Shown here: positions 17,198-25,730 of the stretch, piece by piece
Position numbering within the stretch: position 1 is the stretch's first letter
Layout of the letters: each line of letters starts with the position of its first letter
Source of the DNA: WRAV01 sp050950205
GTDB lineage: Bacteria; Bacillota; Clostridia; Oscillospirales; Ruminococcaceae
DNA: 64,000 nucleotides
Assembly: GCA_050950205.1 (NCBI GenBank)
Contig: JBMNHF010000015.1
Location: 62,001 to 126,000 of the forward strand
Reading direction: 5' to 3'
Program-made: the position numbers and the translations under genes
Notes under the pieces: model-generated
The model's database searches: none
What the model saw: only the letters and a program-made list of their open reading frames with translations
Told to the model about the DNA's origin: nothing

Positions 17198-18310
17198 TTA
17201 TTGCCCCTTGGAACTTTGGGAGCTGAGGAAAGCGTTGATAAAGCCGTCCAACTCTCCATCCATCACTGCGCCGATGTTGCCCACTTCAAAGCCGGTGCGG
17301 TGATCCTTTACCAAGGTGTAGGGCATAAAGACATAGGAGCGAATCTGGCTGCCCCAGCCAATTTCCTTTTGCTCTCCCTTGATATCCTCAATTTTTTCCA
17401 GATGCTCCCGCTGCTTGATTTCTGCCAGCTTTGCCTTGAGCATCTTCATGCAGACTTCCCGGTTTTGGTGCTGGCTTCGTTCGTTTTGGCAAGACACCAC
17501 AATGCCGGTGGGTAGGTGGGTGAGCCGCACCGCCGAGGAGGTTTTATTCACATGCTGTCCCCCTGCGCCGCTGGCGCGGAACACATCCATTTTAATATCG
17601 CTTTCGGCAATCTGCACGCTGGTATCTTCGTCAATGTCCGGCATAACCTCCACCGAAGCAAAGGAGGTGTGGCGCCGTCCCGATGAATCGAAGGGGGAGA
17701 CTCGAACCAGCCGGTGAACCCCTGCCTCCGAGCGCAGGTAACCGTAGACGTTTTCTCCGTCAATTTCAATGGAAGCGCTTTTGATGCCGGCCTCTTCTCC
17801 GTCCAGATAGTCCAGCACCCTGACCTTGTAGCCATGGCGCTCGGCCCAGCGACAATACATCCGGTACAGCATCTGCACCCAGTCCTGGGCCTCGGTACCG
17901 CCTGCTCCCGCGTGGAAGGTGAGGATAGCGCTTTTATGGTCGTATTCTCCGGTCAGCAAAGTGGCAAGACGCAGAGCTTCCAGCCGTCTTTCCACTTCCT
18001 CAGTGGCCGAGGTGATTTCCCCCAGCACCGATTCGTCGTTCATTTCCTCCGCCATGGCAATCAGCTCCAGAGCATCCTCCCAGAGCTGTTGGAGTTTCTC
18101 ATAAGAGTCCAGCTTGCTGCTGAGCCGCTTTTGCTTTTGCAGCACCTTTTGACTGGCAGCGGGGTCCGACCAGAAGTTGGGGTCGGCGGTTTGCTCCTCC
18201 AGCTCTGCCAGCTGTGCCCGTATGGATTCCAGACCTAAGGCGCCGGCAAGGCTTTGCAGCCGGGGGCCGCATTCTTTCAGCCGCAGGCGCAGATCATCGT
18301 ATATTAGCAT
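17198..18310 (-). CDS. prfB: Peptide chain release factor 2, single frame
   Basis: A 370-residue class I release factor reading UAA and UGA. The recognition tripeptide SPF is near residue 206 (VRVSPFDSSG), and the catalytic GGQ is in GAGGQHVNKTSSAVRL near 250. The whole gene is one continuous frame from ATG 18310. The early in-frame UGA and slippery CUU that force the autoregulatory +1 frameshift in most bacterial prfB genes are absent, so synthesis is not self-limited in that way here. A TATAAT lies upstream on the minus strand near 18336-18341. Confidence 0.96.
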   Translation of the reverse strand: MLIYDDLRLRLKECGPRLQSLAGALGLESIRAQLAELEEQTADPNFWSDPAASQKVLQKQKRLSSKLDSYEKLQQLWEDALELIAMAEEMNDESVLGEITSATEEVERRLEALRLATLLTGEYDHKSAILTFHAGAGGTEAQDWVQMLYRMYCRWAERHGYKVRVLDYLDGEEAGIKSASIEIDGENVYGYLRSEAGVHRLVRVSPFDSSGRRHTSFASVEVMPDIDEDTSVQIAESDIKMDVFRASGAGGQHVNKTSSAVRLTHLPTGIVVSCQNERSQHQNREVCMKMLKAKLAEIKQREHLEKIEDIKGEQKEIGWGSQIRSYVFMPYTLVKDHRTGFEVGNIGAVMDGELDGFINAFLSSQSSKGQ

Positions 18311-18494
18311 AAAGCCCTCCAGAGAATGAGTCTATCCAATATTATAGTGGAAGGCGGGGAAATTGTAAAGCAGGCAAGCCCGGGAAACCAAGAAAACAGA
18401 GGAAGAACCAATGGAGGTATTTTTTATTCTCCCATCCCCCCGCATGTCGCATAAAACCATTTTTTTCGATTATTCTAACGGTGAGGTGATAATT

Positions 18495-18638
18495 TTGGAT
18501 CCCAAAAATAAAAAATTAGCGAAAGACGGAGATATTGACCGGCCTATTCCAGAAGACATCTACCCGGTTATCGATACAGATTTGGCAAGAGATAATATCG
18601 AAAACGACATTCCTGCTGCCGATTTGCAGGATTTGTAA
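18495..18638 (+). CDS. Small acidic protein, unknown
   Basis: A 47-residue protein from TTG 18495, behind GGTGAGGTGAT; the open frame extends further upstream but without a ribosome site. It starts MDPKNKKLAKDGDIDRPIPE and ends AADLQDL. It is acidic and rich in Asp and Pro, with no recognised family. A terminator follows 46 bases later. Confidence 0.5.
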   Translation: MDPKNKKLAKDGDIDRPIPEDIYPVIDTDLARDNIENDIPAADLQDL

Positions 18639-18683
18639 TTTGCAGATTCCGCAACAGCTTTCATTCTTCTATACAATTCAGGG

Positions 18684-18713
18684 AAAAGCGCCCAATGATA
18701 AAGGGGCGCTTTT
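18684..18713 (+). terminator. Terminator
   Basis: Stem AAAAGCGCCC / GGGGCGCTTTT with an AATGATAAA loop. A near copy lies at 19700. Confidence 0.85.
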
Positions 18714-19025
18714 GCTATGTTTCTACAAATCCTGAATAGCACCGTCAGCAAAAGAATGGGGATATTCCATTCATGTATAAAATATATCGATTCAATTCGG
18801 CATAATGCACAGAAAATACTGCACAAAGAGATGTCTCACACCCGAGACACCTATGTATTGTTTGTTATTTTTGTTGTTCCTTCGTTAACATTACAACGTT
18901 GCGTTTTAAGTACTTAATATACAAATAGTATTGATCACTATGTCAATAGATGGATTCGATTTCTTGGTCTATAATAATGACATTGGCTGATCAACACATC
19001 AATCAGAATAAAGGAGATGCGAACT

Positions 19026-19373
19026 ATGAGCTACGTAAGCAGAAGAACGGAACATGTACTGGCGGTAGTGGAGGAAATTAAACGCAGAGTATATCAGGAG
19101 ATTGATCAAACTCCGGAAGAGATGTGCTCCGAACATAAATTCCAGGACATTGTGACACAGTCTTTTAGTAAGGTCGCTAAAAAACACAGGGTGGGAGAAA
19201 CAACGGTCAGAGATGCTTGTACGAGGAGCAGCGACATCGATTGTGTGGAAGATTTTCTCCCTATGGTGCGGGATGCCATTACAGGTGGCTTTTTGCTTGA
19301 GGAGCAATTAATCGCAACGGCCAAGAACAACGAGTCGGGTGCCGAAATCTCTGCTGCCTTTGCAAAAATTTAA
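19026..19373 (+). CDS. Small helical protein, unknown
   Basis: A 115-residue protein starting MSYVSRRTEHVLAVVEEIKR at ATG 19026 behind AAGGAGAT. The body is helical; the pattern VTQSFSKVAKKHRVGETTVRD (shown in part, KKHRVGETTVRDA) looks like a helix-turn-helix, so DNA binding is possible. No family recognised. The gene stands alone with its own terminator. Confidence 0.65.
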   Translation: MSYVSRRTEHVLAVVEEIKRRVYQEIDQTPEEMCSEHKFQDIVTQSFSKVAKKHRVGETTVRDACTRSSDIDCVEDFLPMVRDAITGGFLLEEQLIATAKNNESGAEISAAFAKI

Positions 19374-19388
19374 CCATTCAATGATGCT

Positions 19389-19416
19389 GGGGTTGTTTGA
19401 TACAACCCCTTTTTTC
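19389..19416 (+). terminator. Terminator
   Basis: Stem GGGGTTGT / ACAACCCC with TTTGAT loop followed by six T, 16 bases after the stop at 19373. Confidence 0.9.
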
Positions 19417-19489
19417 TTTAGGTATGAGTCAAAACGCCTGCTTCACCTTCTGCATATACTGGAGTACCCTGGAAGAAAGGAAGCGGAAT

Positions 19490-19684
19490 ATGTTTTTGGG
19501 CTATTATCGTAAAAATCCTTACCGCTGCTTAAGGCTCGGCCCCATCGGAGGATATCAGGGCATACTTGCCCCTGATTGGATGTACGTCAGGGCGGTGCAG
19601 GCAGCAGTCAACTGTGAGCCGTTCAACTGCAACTGTCCGTGCGATAGATGTTTAAATCGCCCCAGAAGGCGACAATGGAGATAA
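19490..19684 (+). CDS. Small cysteine-containing protein, unknown
   Basis: A 64-residue basic protein starting MFLGYYRKNPYRCLRLGPIG. The C-terminal half has CNCPCDRCLN, a compact cysteine cluster that could bind zinc. ATG 19490 follows AAAGGAAGCGG. No family recognised. The terminator after it is a near copy of the one at 18684. Confidence 0.5.
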   Translation: MFLGYYRKNPYRCLRLGPIGGYQGILAPDWMYVRAVQAAVNCEPFNCNCPCDRCLNRPRRRQWR

Positions 19685-19699
19685 GCAACAGCATAGAGC

Positions 19700-19731
19700 A
19701 AAAGCGCCCAATCATAACGGAGGGGCGCTTT
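19700..19731 (+). terminator. Terminator
   Basis: Stem AAAAGCGCCC / GGGGCGCTTTTT with an ATCATAACGGA loop, then T-run. Confidence 0.85.
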
Positions 19732-20042
19732 TTCGCTCCAGTGGCTGGACTTTATAACCCGCACACCTGTGTTGGTGCTTTTGGAATTCCTCCCGCATAC
19801 AGGAAAGCAGCAGCTTGTCCGGCCGAAGCATTGGGGTCCTCATACGGGGTGCTCTTTTTCTCGTCCTATCCTGAAGAAAGTATCACTTTTCAATTAATTT
19901 TCCATTCATTCTTACTCGTTTTTGTGGCAAACAATGATTTTTGAAAATACAATCTTATTCGACCTTTTTCGCCAAGTAATTTATTCATAATAGGGTTGTT
20001 AGGAGCGAGAATTGATCCAAACAGGTTTTATGAAAAGAAAGG

Positions 20043-20273
20043 ATGCTAAAATTGGTCAAGATAATTGTAGGGAAAGAAACATTAGAGAAGAAACTATCTC
20101 AGGCAAAAGACGGAAGCTTCATTGAATTGGCGATTGTTCCTGCACAAAATGACTGCGGAAACCACGCGCCGGCGTTTCTGCATTTTACAGTCATACATAG
20201 TAACGGTGCCTGTGAAGATTTGGAGAGCATCGACGAATGCATCGCAGAGTTTTGCGTAAAAGAAACAGCGTAA
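20043..20273 (+). CDS. Small protein, unknown
   Basis: A 76-residue protein, ATG 20043 behind AAAGAAAGG. It reads MLKLVKIIVGKETLEKKLSQ and then a beta-rich middle; the tail has DECIAEFCVKE. The frame shows ordinary amino acid composition but I recognise no family. It lies at the edge of the tRNA-Ser scar region. Confidence 0.5.
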   Translation: MLKLVKIIVGKETLEKKLSQAKDGSFIELAIVPAQNDCGNHAPAFLHFTVIHSNGACEDLESIDECIAEFCVKETA

Positions 20274-20377
20274 TATGGGATTTTTGCCTAGAGCAGACTT
20301 AAGCCTCTCGCGGCAATTGCCAGGTTGTCAGTCGCTGCTTGGGGGCAGAACCAATACCTGCTCGGCGTCTTAAAATC

Positions 20378-20412
20378 GTTGGGAATAGCGTTGGGAATAG
20401 TGTTGGGAATAG
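20378..20412. repeat. Three copies of a 12-bp repeat
   Basis: GTTGGGAATAG(C/T) occurs three times in tandem, 80 bases from the tRNA-Ser 3' fragment. The placement echoes the 11-bp repeats at 13078 beside the intact tRNA-Ser. Confidence 0.6.
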
Positions 20413-20456
20413 AAAAAACCGTAACTCATTTTGCAAGTTTATAACGCAAAAAGAAA

Positions 20457-20490
20457 AACCGCTTAAACGCATGATGTTTAAGCGGTTTTT
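20457..20490 (-). terminator. Terminator beside tRNA-Ser fragment
   Basis: Stem AACCGCTTAAAC / GTTTAAGCGGTT around GCATGAT, with A-run and T-run flanks so it works on both strands. Confidence 0.8.
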
Positions 20491-20510
20491 GGCGGAGAAG
20501 GAGGGACTCG
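20490..20510 (-). pseudogene. 3' end fragment of a tRNA-Ser gene
   Basis: Seventeen bases (20490-20506) are identical to the 3' end of the tRNA-Ser at 13206-13222, including the CCA complement, and the following CTCGAA still resembles the T arm. Then all similarity ends. Together with the terminator at 20457 this is the tail of a second tRNA-Ser cut by an integration or deletion, or an attachment-site copy. Confidence 0.65.
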
Positions 20511-20628
20511 AATTATAGTGCTCCCAAAAAACGTGATATAATCGTTATCTTTTGGATTCAAATATATCGCATAATAATCAGACATCTTTACGTTTCTGAA
20601 TAATAAAGATATGTTGAAACAAGATGCG

Positions 20629-20782
20629 TAAAGGGTAAATTAAAGGGTATCGAAGGGTACTAAAGGGTATTGACTTGATATAATCGGCAGCGGTGTCGGT
20701 CAATTAGACCTTGCGACATTGCCGTCTGGAGGTTTTTGTCTGCATGACAGCGGTGTCGGGCAGTAAAGGGTATTAAAGGGTA
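20629..20782. repeat. Six copies of AAAGGGTA-type motif
   Basis: The motif AAAGGGTA (one copy GAAGGGTA) occurs four times at 20629-20680 and twice at 20764-20782; CAGCGGTGTCGG occurs twice between them. The spread 20511-20965 otherwise holds only a short open tail (ending ADLFKDIV before TAA near 20934) that looks like a phage gene remnant. Confidence 0.55.
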
Positions 20783-20965
20783 TTGAAATGGGGGCCAGTC
20801 AAAGCGCCCGCTGAAAACTACTGTGAAATCACAGAGTCTATCCAGGGGCGAAAACCAAGGCTGAAAAGCTGGAGCGCATTGAAAGTCTTGGGTGTTCCAC
20901 GCAACAGGCAGATTTATTCAAGGATATTGTCTAAATAGCCGCCCTTCGGGGCGGTTAAATCCCTT

Positions 20966-21331
20966 TCACGGGAACGGGCGTATTAGTTTGGCTGCGCCCG
21001 CTGCCAGACCACAAAGAGAAGCAATGGCAAGTGTTATGTTGATATTGTCATCGTCCTCTGAAAAGTTATTATTAGCATACCACAAGGCGGGCAAAAACGC
21101 TGCCAAGAATCCTATCATACAGCCTGTTGCCGCAACTTCTAGCAGAGAATAAAATTGAAAGTCAAGCACGATCCAATCTATGATTGTCAACACAAAAGAA
21201 ATCAGCAAAACGAAAAGCGCGGAAGTCTTGTCTTTTTTATAAGCTTGAACCCGTGCGACCATATAGGCAATTAGCAATATTCCCCAAAACTCGGTTATGA
21301 CTTTCTCTGCCATACCGAACACTCCATCCAT
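20966..21331 (-). CDS. Small membrane protein, unknown
   Basis: A 121-residue protein starting MDGVFGMAEKVITEFWGILL at ATG 21331 behind GGAGGTGGGG. It has three to four membrane segments near residues 12-30, 38-58, 65-85 and 95-115, with a short acidic loop NNFSEDDDN. The neighbours are phage debris, so a holin-like or immunity role is thinkable, but nothing in the sequence proves it. Confidence 0.6.
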   Translation of the reverse strand: MDGVFGMAEKVITEFWGILLIAYMVARVQAYKKDKTSALFVLLISFVLTIIDWIVLDFQFYSLLEVAATGCMIGFLAAFLPALWYANNNFSEDDDNINITLAIASLCGLAAGAAKLIRPFP

Positions 21332-21406
21332 CCTCCCCACCTCCTATCCAAATAATACCACAAGCCAGAACAATTTCCAAGTATAACCATCGAGAAAGGA
21401 GAAGCT

Positions 21407-21559
21407 ATGAACAAAACCATCGTCTTAGATTCAGGACATGGCAAAAAACGATTCTGGCACTGTCAAAACGCCCGCGAACTTATATCCCATCAGTGGCATC
21501 TTTTCGGCAGAAGTGCCGAGTTGCCACAAGTGGCAAATGAGAATGTTCACCGATATTGA
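21407..21559 (+). pseudogene. N-acetylmuramoyl-L-alanine amidase, first residues only
   Basis: Behind AAAGGAG the frame opens MNKTIVLDSGHG, the start of an amidase_3 (phage endolysin-type) domain with its first zinc histidine. After about 15 residues the similarity is lost and the frame ends at TGA 21557-21559. A prophage lysis gene truncated by deletion is the likely source. Confidence 0.5.
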
Positions 21560-22195
21560 GCCTTCCCATTTTTGAGCGGGTTGGAATCGGACTTGGCAAG
21601 TCAGGAAGCTGCGAAGTCAAAATGACTTCTCCTTGCGGCGACACTCAAAACGCCCGCATTTTCAGGCACAGTCAAATTGTCCGTACATCAAAGTCACCGT
21701 CTTTCAGGGGTGGTCAAGCTGTCCACTACTGACGGCAATGCGGACAGCACGAAGTTGGGCCGTCATTAAATCAGCTAAATTTTCAGCCATGAGATTTTGA
21801 GAGGTCAGTCCAATCTTGGACTCACCTAGTTTATTGCCGCATGGCCACAAGTATTATTTAGTATCATCAGGTATTAACTTTTTATTTTCCGCCCGCTTGT
21901 GGTCGAAGCTAAGACTGCTAAGCGGTCTATGTATTATATAGGGCGTGGGAACCGCCAGCTCGAACCCGCTATGATGGCTTTCGCGGGAAGCTGCGAAATA
22001 TGACACGCCCACAAGTGGGCGAAAGCGAATCCATCAAGGCAGCTGAATACCCTTGTCATTCAGGTTTTGCCACTTGCGGCAAATAGGATGCAATTTGGAA
22101 TCACGCTCCATGAAATAGCCGACATTCCCAGCAAGTTGGGAAAAGGGCATTCCCCAGCAGGTGGAGAAAAGAACCGTCCCCACAAGTGGGTATGG
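21520..22195. repeat. Field of short palindromes around CACAAGTG
   Basis: No gene is supported between 21560 and 22220. Instead short palindromes recur: GCCACAAGTGGC (21522), GGCCACAAGT (21844), CGCTTGTGG (21894), GCCCACAAGTGGGC (22008), GCCACTTGCGGC (22069), CCCAGCAAGTTGGG (22127) and CCCCACAAGTGGG (22177). TCAAAACGCCCGC also recurs (near 21464 and 21644). They look like a decayed repeat family rather than coding DNA. Confidence 0.55.
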
Positions 22196-22282
22196 CATTA
22201 CCGCCCTGATCTTATGGCAATGTTGTCAACGCCGACTTGATTTGACCTAAAAACGCCGGGGAGAAATGACCCAAAACGCCGA

Positions 22283-23065
22283 TCAGCCTACCGCCGGAAT
22301 GTCCGCCGGTGGTGTTAGTATGACGCCGGATTTTCTGCGATCTTTGAGCCTGTAGGTATCGCCCCGGATGTTCATCACATGGGCGTGATGCAGCAATCTA
22401 TCGAGCATGGCGGTGGCGATAACGCTGTCGCTCATGAGCTCGCCCCAGTCGCTGAAAAACTTGTTACTGGTTAGAATAATGCTCCCGTGCTCATACCTCT
22501 CGCAGACGAGCCTAAAGAGCAGCTCCGCCTCTGTGCGGTCAAGCTGTAGGTAGCCGACCTCGTCAATGATGAGGATATCGGGTCTGAGATACACCCGCCA
22601 ACGGCGTTCCAGACGGTTCTGCTCCTGCGCCTTTTTCAGGTCTGCGATCAGCTGCGAAAGGCTGGTGTAGTAGACAGCCAAGCCGGACTTCAGAGCTTGC
22701 ATGGCAAGGCCCACAGCCAAATGCGTTTTCCCGACACCGGGCGGCCCCAGCAAGATCACATTCTCCGCCCTGGCGGCAAAGGCCAGCGTCGCCAGCTCGT
22801 CAATCTGCCGTTTGTCGATGCTGGGCTGAAAGTCGAAGTCAAACTCGCCAAGTGTCTTTCTATGCGGGAGCCGGGAAAGCTTGATCCGCATCTCCTCGCC
22901 CCTGCGCTTGCGCTCCGTATCCTCCAAGGTGAGAAGCTCCAGGAGAAAGGCCAGATAGGTGTTCTCCGCTTTCAAGGAGCGCTCCAGCTGCGCATCCAGA
23001 AGCCCGGCCGCCGTTTTGAGGCCCATATTCTCCAGTAAATCTCTGGCGTGCTCTAATTCAACCAT
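22283..23065 (-). CDS. istB: IS21 helper ATPase IstB (copy 2)
   Basis: A 260-residue AAA+ protein starting MVELEHARDLLENMGLKTAA at ATG 23065. Walker A is LLGPPGVGKTHLAVG near residue 103, Walker B DILIIDEVGYL near 160, and SIILTSNKFFSDWGE is the IstB signature. It overlaps istA by 8 bases. Only distant similarity to the copy at 10615. Confidence 0.95.
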   Translation of the reverse strand: MVELEHARDLLENMGLKTAAGLLDAQLERSLKAENTYLAFLLELLTLEDTERKRRGEEMRIKLSRLPHRKTLGEFDFDFQPSIDKRQIDELATLAFAARAENVILLGPPGVGKTHLAVGLAMQALKSGLAVYYTSLSQLIADLKKAQEQNRLERRWRVYLRPDILIIDEVGYLQLDRTEAELLFRLVCERYEHGSIILTSNKFFSDWGELMSDSVIATAMLDRLLHHAHVMNIRGDTYRLKDRRKSGVILTPPADIPAVG

Positions 23066-24275
23066 TGGACGCCACCTGGAACAGCCGGTCATATTCACCC
23101 AAATCCCGAGCCTCGACCTGTGGTGGATGCTGCTTGGCGAAGCTGTTCGGCAGTGGTATTCCACCCTTTTCGCTGAGACCGGCGTATTGTCCGGTGAGCC
23201 ATACAATTTTACCGCCGGAGTATTTGGCCTCATGCCTTGCTATGAGTGTGTTGTCGAGGTGAATCTCGACATACCCGGCGCACAGCCGAACCTGAACCTG
23301 CCTGCCGCTATACTGCCAGGGCACACCATAGCGTATGCCATCAAAGCTCACTAAGCCGTCTCGGGTCACGCTTCTGGTCTCCCAGCGGTACTTGTCCATA
23401 ACCTCCTGTGGCGGGAGTGAAAGCAGCCCTTCCTTTGAAAGCTCTATAGCCGGAATTCTTCCGGTCGTTCCATGAACCTTCCCGTCATGCTTACGGCACC
23501 ACTGCAGTGCCTGACGGTTCAGGTCGTTTAAGTCCTCGAATCTGCGTCCGGGCAGGAAGTTGTCCTTTACATAGCCGACGAGACGTTCCACCTTGCCCTT
23601 CGTCTGCGGACGCCGGGGAGCGCACACCTTTGGTATGAAGCCCATATCCACGGAGAAATCCTCGAACGCCGTGTTCCAGATGGGCTTGCCGCCATCTCTG
23701 CCGATAATCACTGTCTTCATGTTATCCGTCAGCACCTTTTCTGGCACGCCGCCGAAGTATGCAAAGGCGTTTACCATGCAGCGCTCAAGGCTGGAGAGGT
23801 CACAGCGGCTTGTGAATTCTATGTATTTGGCTCGGGAATGCCCCAGCACCATCACAAATACCGGAACCTTGTGCACTGTGCCGCCGGTGTCCGTGTAGTG
23901 GCAGATGCCCCAATCCATCTGCGCCTGCTTCCCGGGAGCTGTTTCATACCGCCGCACGGCCGGCAGCTTCTTTGGCGGACGAAACGGATGCACATAATCC
24001 TTGAGGATGCTGATGCCACCGTCATATCCGGCCTCACGCAGCCGATCGAGCAGTACCACGCAGTTGTAGATCCCATCGGCCATCAGCTCATGCAGCAGCG
24101 GCTTGTACGCATCCAGCTTCGATGGACGGTCAATTTTCTCCGGCGGTGAAACACCAGGCTGCATGTATTTTCGGGCTGTGTTTTTAGAGATGCCCAATTC
24201 TTTGCCGATGGCGTATGCACTCTTACCCGCCCCAGCCGACTCTTTTATCTTCATAATTATCCCACTCCTTAGCAT
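23058..24275 (-). CDS. istA: IS21 transposase IstA (copy 2)
   Basis: A 405-residue DDE transposase. The N-terminal helix-turn-helix is GKSAYAIGKELGISKNTARK (residues 17-36). Catalytic residues fit KQAQMDWG, KVLTDNMKTV and PQTKGKVERLVGYVKDN. I choose ATG 24275 because GGAGG lies eight bases before it. Complete. Confidence 0.94.
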   Translation of the reverse strand: MLRSGIIMKIKESAGAGKSAYAIGKELGISKNTARKYMQPGVSPPEKIDRPSKLDAYKPLLHELMADGIYNCVVLLDRLREAGYDGGISILKDYVHPFRPPKKLPAVRRYETAPGKQAQMDWGICHYTDTGGTVHKVPVFVMVLGHSRAKYIEFTSRCDLSSLERCMVNAFAYFGGVPEKVLTDNMKTVIIGRDGGKPIWNTAFEDFSVDMGFIPKVCAPRRPQTKGKVERLVGYVKDNFLPGRRFEDLNDLNRQALQWCRKHDGKVHGTTGRIPAIELSKEGLLSLPPQEVMDKYRWETRSVTRDGLVSFDGIRYGVPWQYSGRQVQVRLCAGYVEIHLDNTLIARHEAKYSGGKIVWLTGQYAGLSEKGGIPLPNSFAKQHPPQVEARDLGEYDRLFQVASNG

Positions 24276-24378
24276 ATCGGGCACCTCCAAGACGCTTTGT
24301 CTTGAGGGTAACCTCTCTATTCTCGTGGGTCAATTCTCGTCGGCGATTTAAGGTCATTTTACTCCGGCGGTGACAACA

Positions 24379-25717
24379 ATAAGTTGCGCAAATAAAAAAA
24401 GGACAGGGATTCAGCCTTTTGGTAGAATAAAGTTACCACAACCAAGTTCACCGAAAGGAAGGCTGCACCCATGTCCAAGAAAATTGTACAACTAAATGAG
24501 GAAATCATCAAGAGCGAGTTAAAAGAGCTGGTTCGAGGCAGTGTGGAGGAAACACTCAACGACTTGCTGGAAAAGGAAGCGGAAGCTCTAACTCAGGCAG
24601 CGAAGTATGAACGCACCGAGGCTCGCCAAGGCTACCGTTCCGGCCATTACAACCGTAATCTGACCACCACATCAGGAGATGTCACCTTAAAGATGCCCCG
24701 ACTAAAAGGGGTTCCCTTTGAAACTGCAATCATAGAGCGTTACCGTCGCCGGGAAAGCTCAGTGGAGGAGGCATTGATTGAGATGTATCTAGCCGGCGTG
24801 TCGGTACGCCGTGTGGAGGATATCACCGAGGCACTGTGGGGCAGCAAGGTATCTCCCAGCACTATCAGCGAACTGAACAAGAAGGCATATGTCCATATTG
24901 AGGATTGGCGTAACCGCCCCTTGCAGGGCGGGAAGTACCCCTATGTTTATGTGGACGGCATCTATCTGAAGCGCAATTGGGGCGGAGAGTATGAGAACGT
25001 CGCGATTCTGGTGGCCATCGCAGTGAATGAGGATGGTTACCGGGAGGTAATTGGTGCTGCCGAAGGAATGAAGGAGGATAAGGCTAGTTGGATCAGCTTC
25101 TTCCAGTGGCTGAAAAGCCGTGGACTGGATGGTGTCAAACTCATCGTTGGCGACAAAAGCCTTGGGATGCTGGAGGCTGTGTATGAGGTGTTTCCTGACG
25201 CCAAATACCAGCGTTGTGTTGTTCATTTCTACCGCAATGTCTTTTCGGTCGTTCCCCGCTCCAAATCCAAGATTGTCGCCAAAATGCTCAAGGCCATACA
25301 CGCCCAGGAGAGCAAAGAAGCCTCCAGAGAAAAGGCAAAAGCTGTTGTTCAATCTCTCCGGGAAATGAAGCTGCCCGAAGCCGCTAAAAAGGTGGAAAAC
25401 GGCATCGAAGAGACCCTAACCTACACTCATTTCCCTTTTGAACACTGGACACGAATCCGCACGAATAACGCCATTGAGCGCCTGAACCGGGAAATCCGCA
25501 GGCGCACTCGGGTAGTTGGCGCTTTTCCTGACGGCAATTCTGCCTTAATGTTGGTTTGTGCTAGGCTGCGCCATGTGGCCGGTACTCAGTGGGGCAACAA
25601 GAAATACATGAACATGAAGCACCTGCAATACGGTGTTTCAGATGAATCTATCGCCGGCTAATCTGCTATTCGCCAAATGGTTGTTTCCTAATTTGCGCAT
25701 AAAACTTGACACTACCC
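24379..25717 (+). mobile_element. IS256-family element, left end truncated
   Basis: The right end shows a full terminal repeat that reads, reversed, GGGTAGTGTCAAG then ATGCGCAAATTAGG (25690-25717). At the left only the inner part TTGCGCAAATAA is left, directly after the IS21 end at 24378. The outer part GGGTAGTGTCAA is missing on both sides of the IS21 copy. The element is therefore probably unable to move by itself. Confidence 0.75.
24471..25661 (+). CDS. IS256-family (Mutator) transposase
   Basis: A 396-residue Mutator-type DDE transposase. Visible: PRLKGVPFETAIIERYRRR, the first Asp in YVDGIYLK, the second in LIVGDKSLGMLEAV, the CxxH pair in YQRCVVHFYRN, and the late Glu in TNNAIERLNREIRRRTRVVG. 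The frame is intact from ATG 24471 behind AAAGGAAGG. Confidence 0.96.
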   Translation: MSKKIVQLNEEIIKSELKELVRGSVEETLNDLLEKEAEALTQAAKYERTEARQGYRSGHYNRNLTTTSGDVTLKMPRLKGVPFETAIIERYRRRESSVEEALIEMYLAGVSVRRVEDITEALWGSKVSPSTISELNKKAYVHIEDWRNRPLQGGKYPYVYVDGIYLKRNWGGEYENVAILVAIAVNEDGYREVIGAAEGMKEDKASWISFFQWLKSRGLDGVKLIVGDKSLGMLEAVYEVFPDAKYQRCVVHFYRNVFSVVPRSKSKIVAKMLKAIHAQESKEASREKAKAVVQSLREMKLPEAAKKVENGIEETLTYTHFPFEHWTRIRTNNAIERLNREIRRRTRVVGAFPDGNSALMLVCARLRHVAGTQWGNKKYMNMKHLQYGVSDESIAG

Positions 25718-25730
25718 TAAAGGCAGATTT

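Larger units (their letters stand above)
22221..24378 (-). mobile_element. IS21-family insertion sequence, copy 2
   Basis: The ends TGTTGTCA (left) and TGACAACA (right) are part of a roughly 50-bp imperfect terminal inverted repeat; shared blocks are TGTTGTCA, CGCCG, TGACCT and AGAA.TGACCC. It carries istA and istB in overlapping order. It belongs to a different IS21 subgroup from copy 1. Its right end abuts the truncated left end of the IS256 element. Confidence 0.9.

Noticed and set aside
19026..19373. Antitoxin or toxin identity for the 115-residue protein
   Set aside because: No type II TA motif and no partner gene; only a vague helix-turn-helix-like segment.
20378..20412. Possible CRISPR repeats
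   Set aside because: 12-bp tandem units without spacers.
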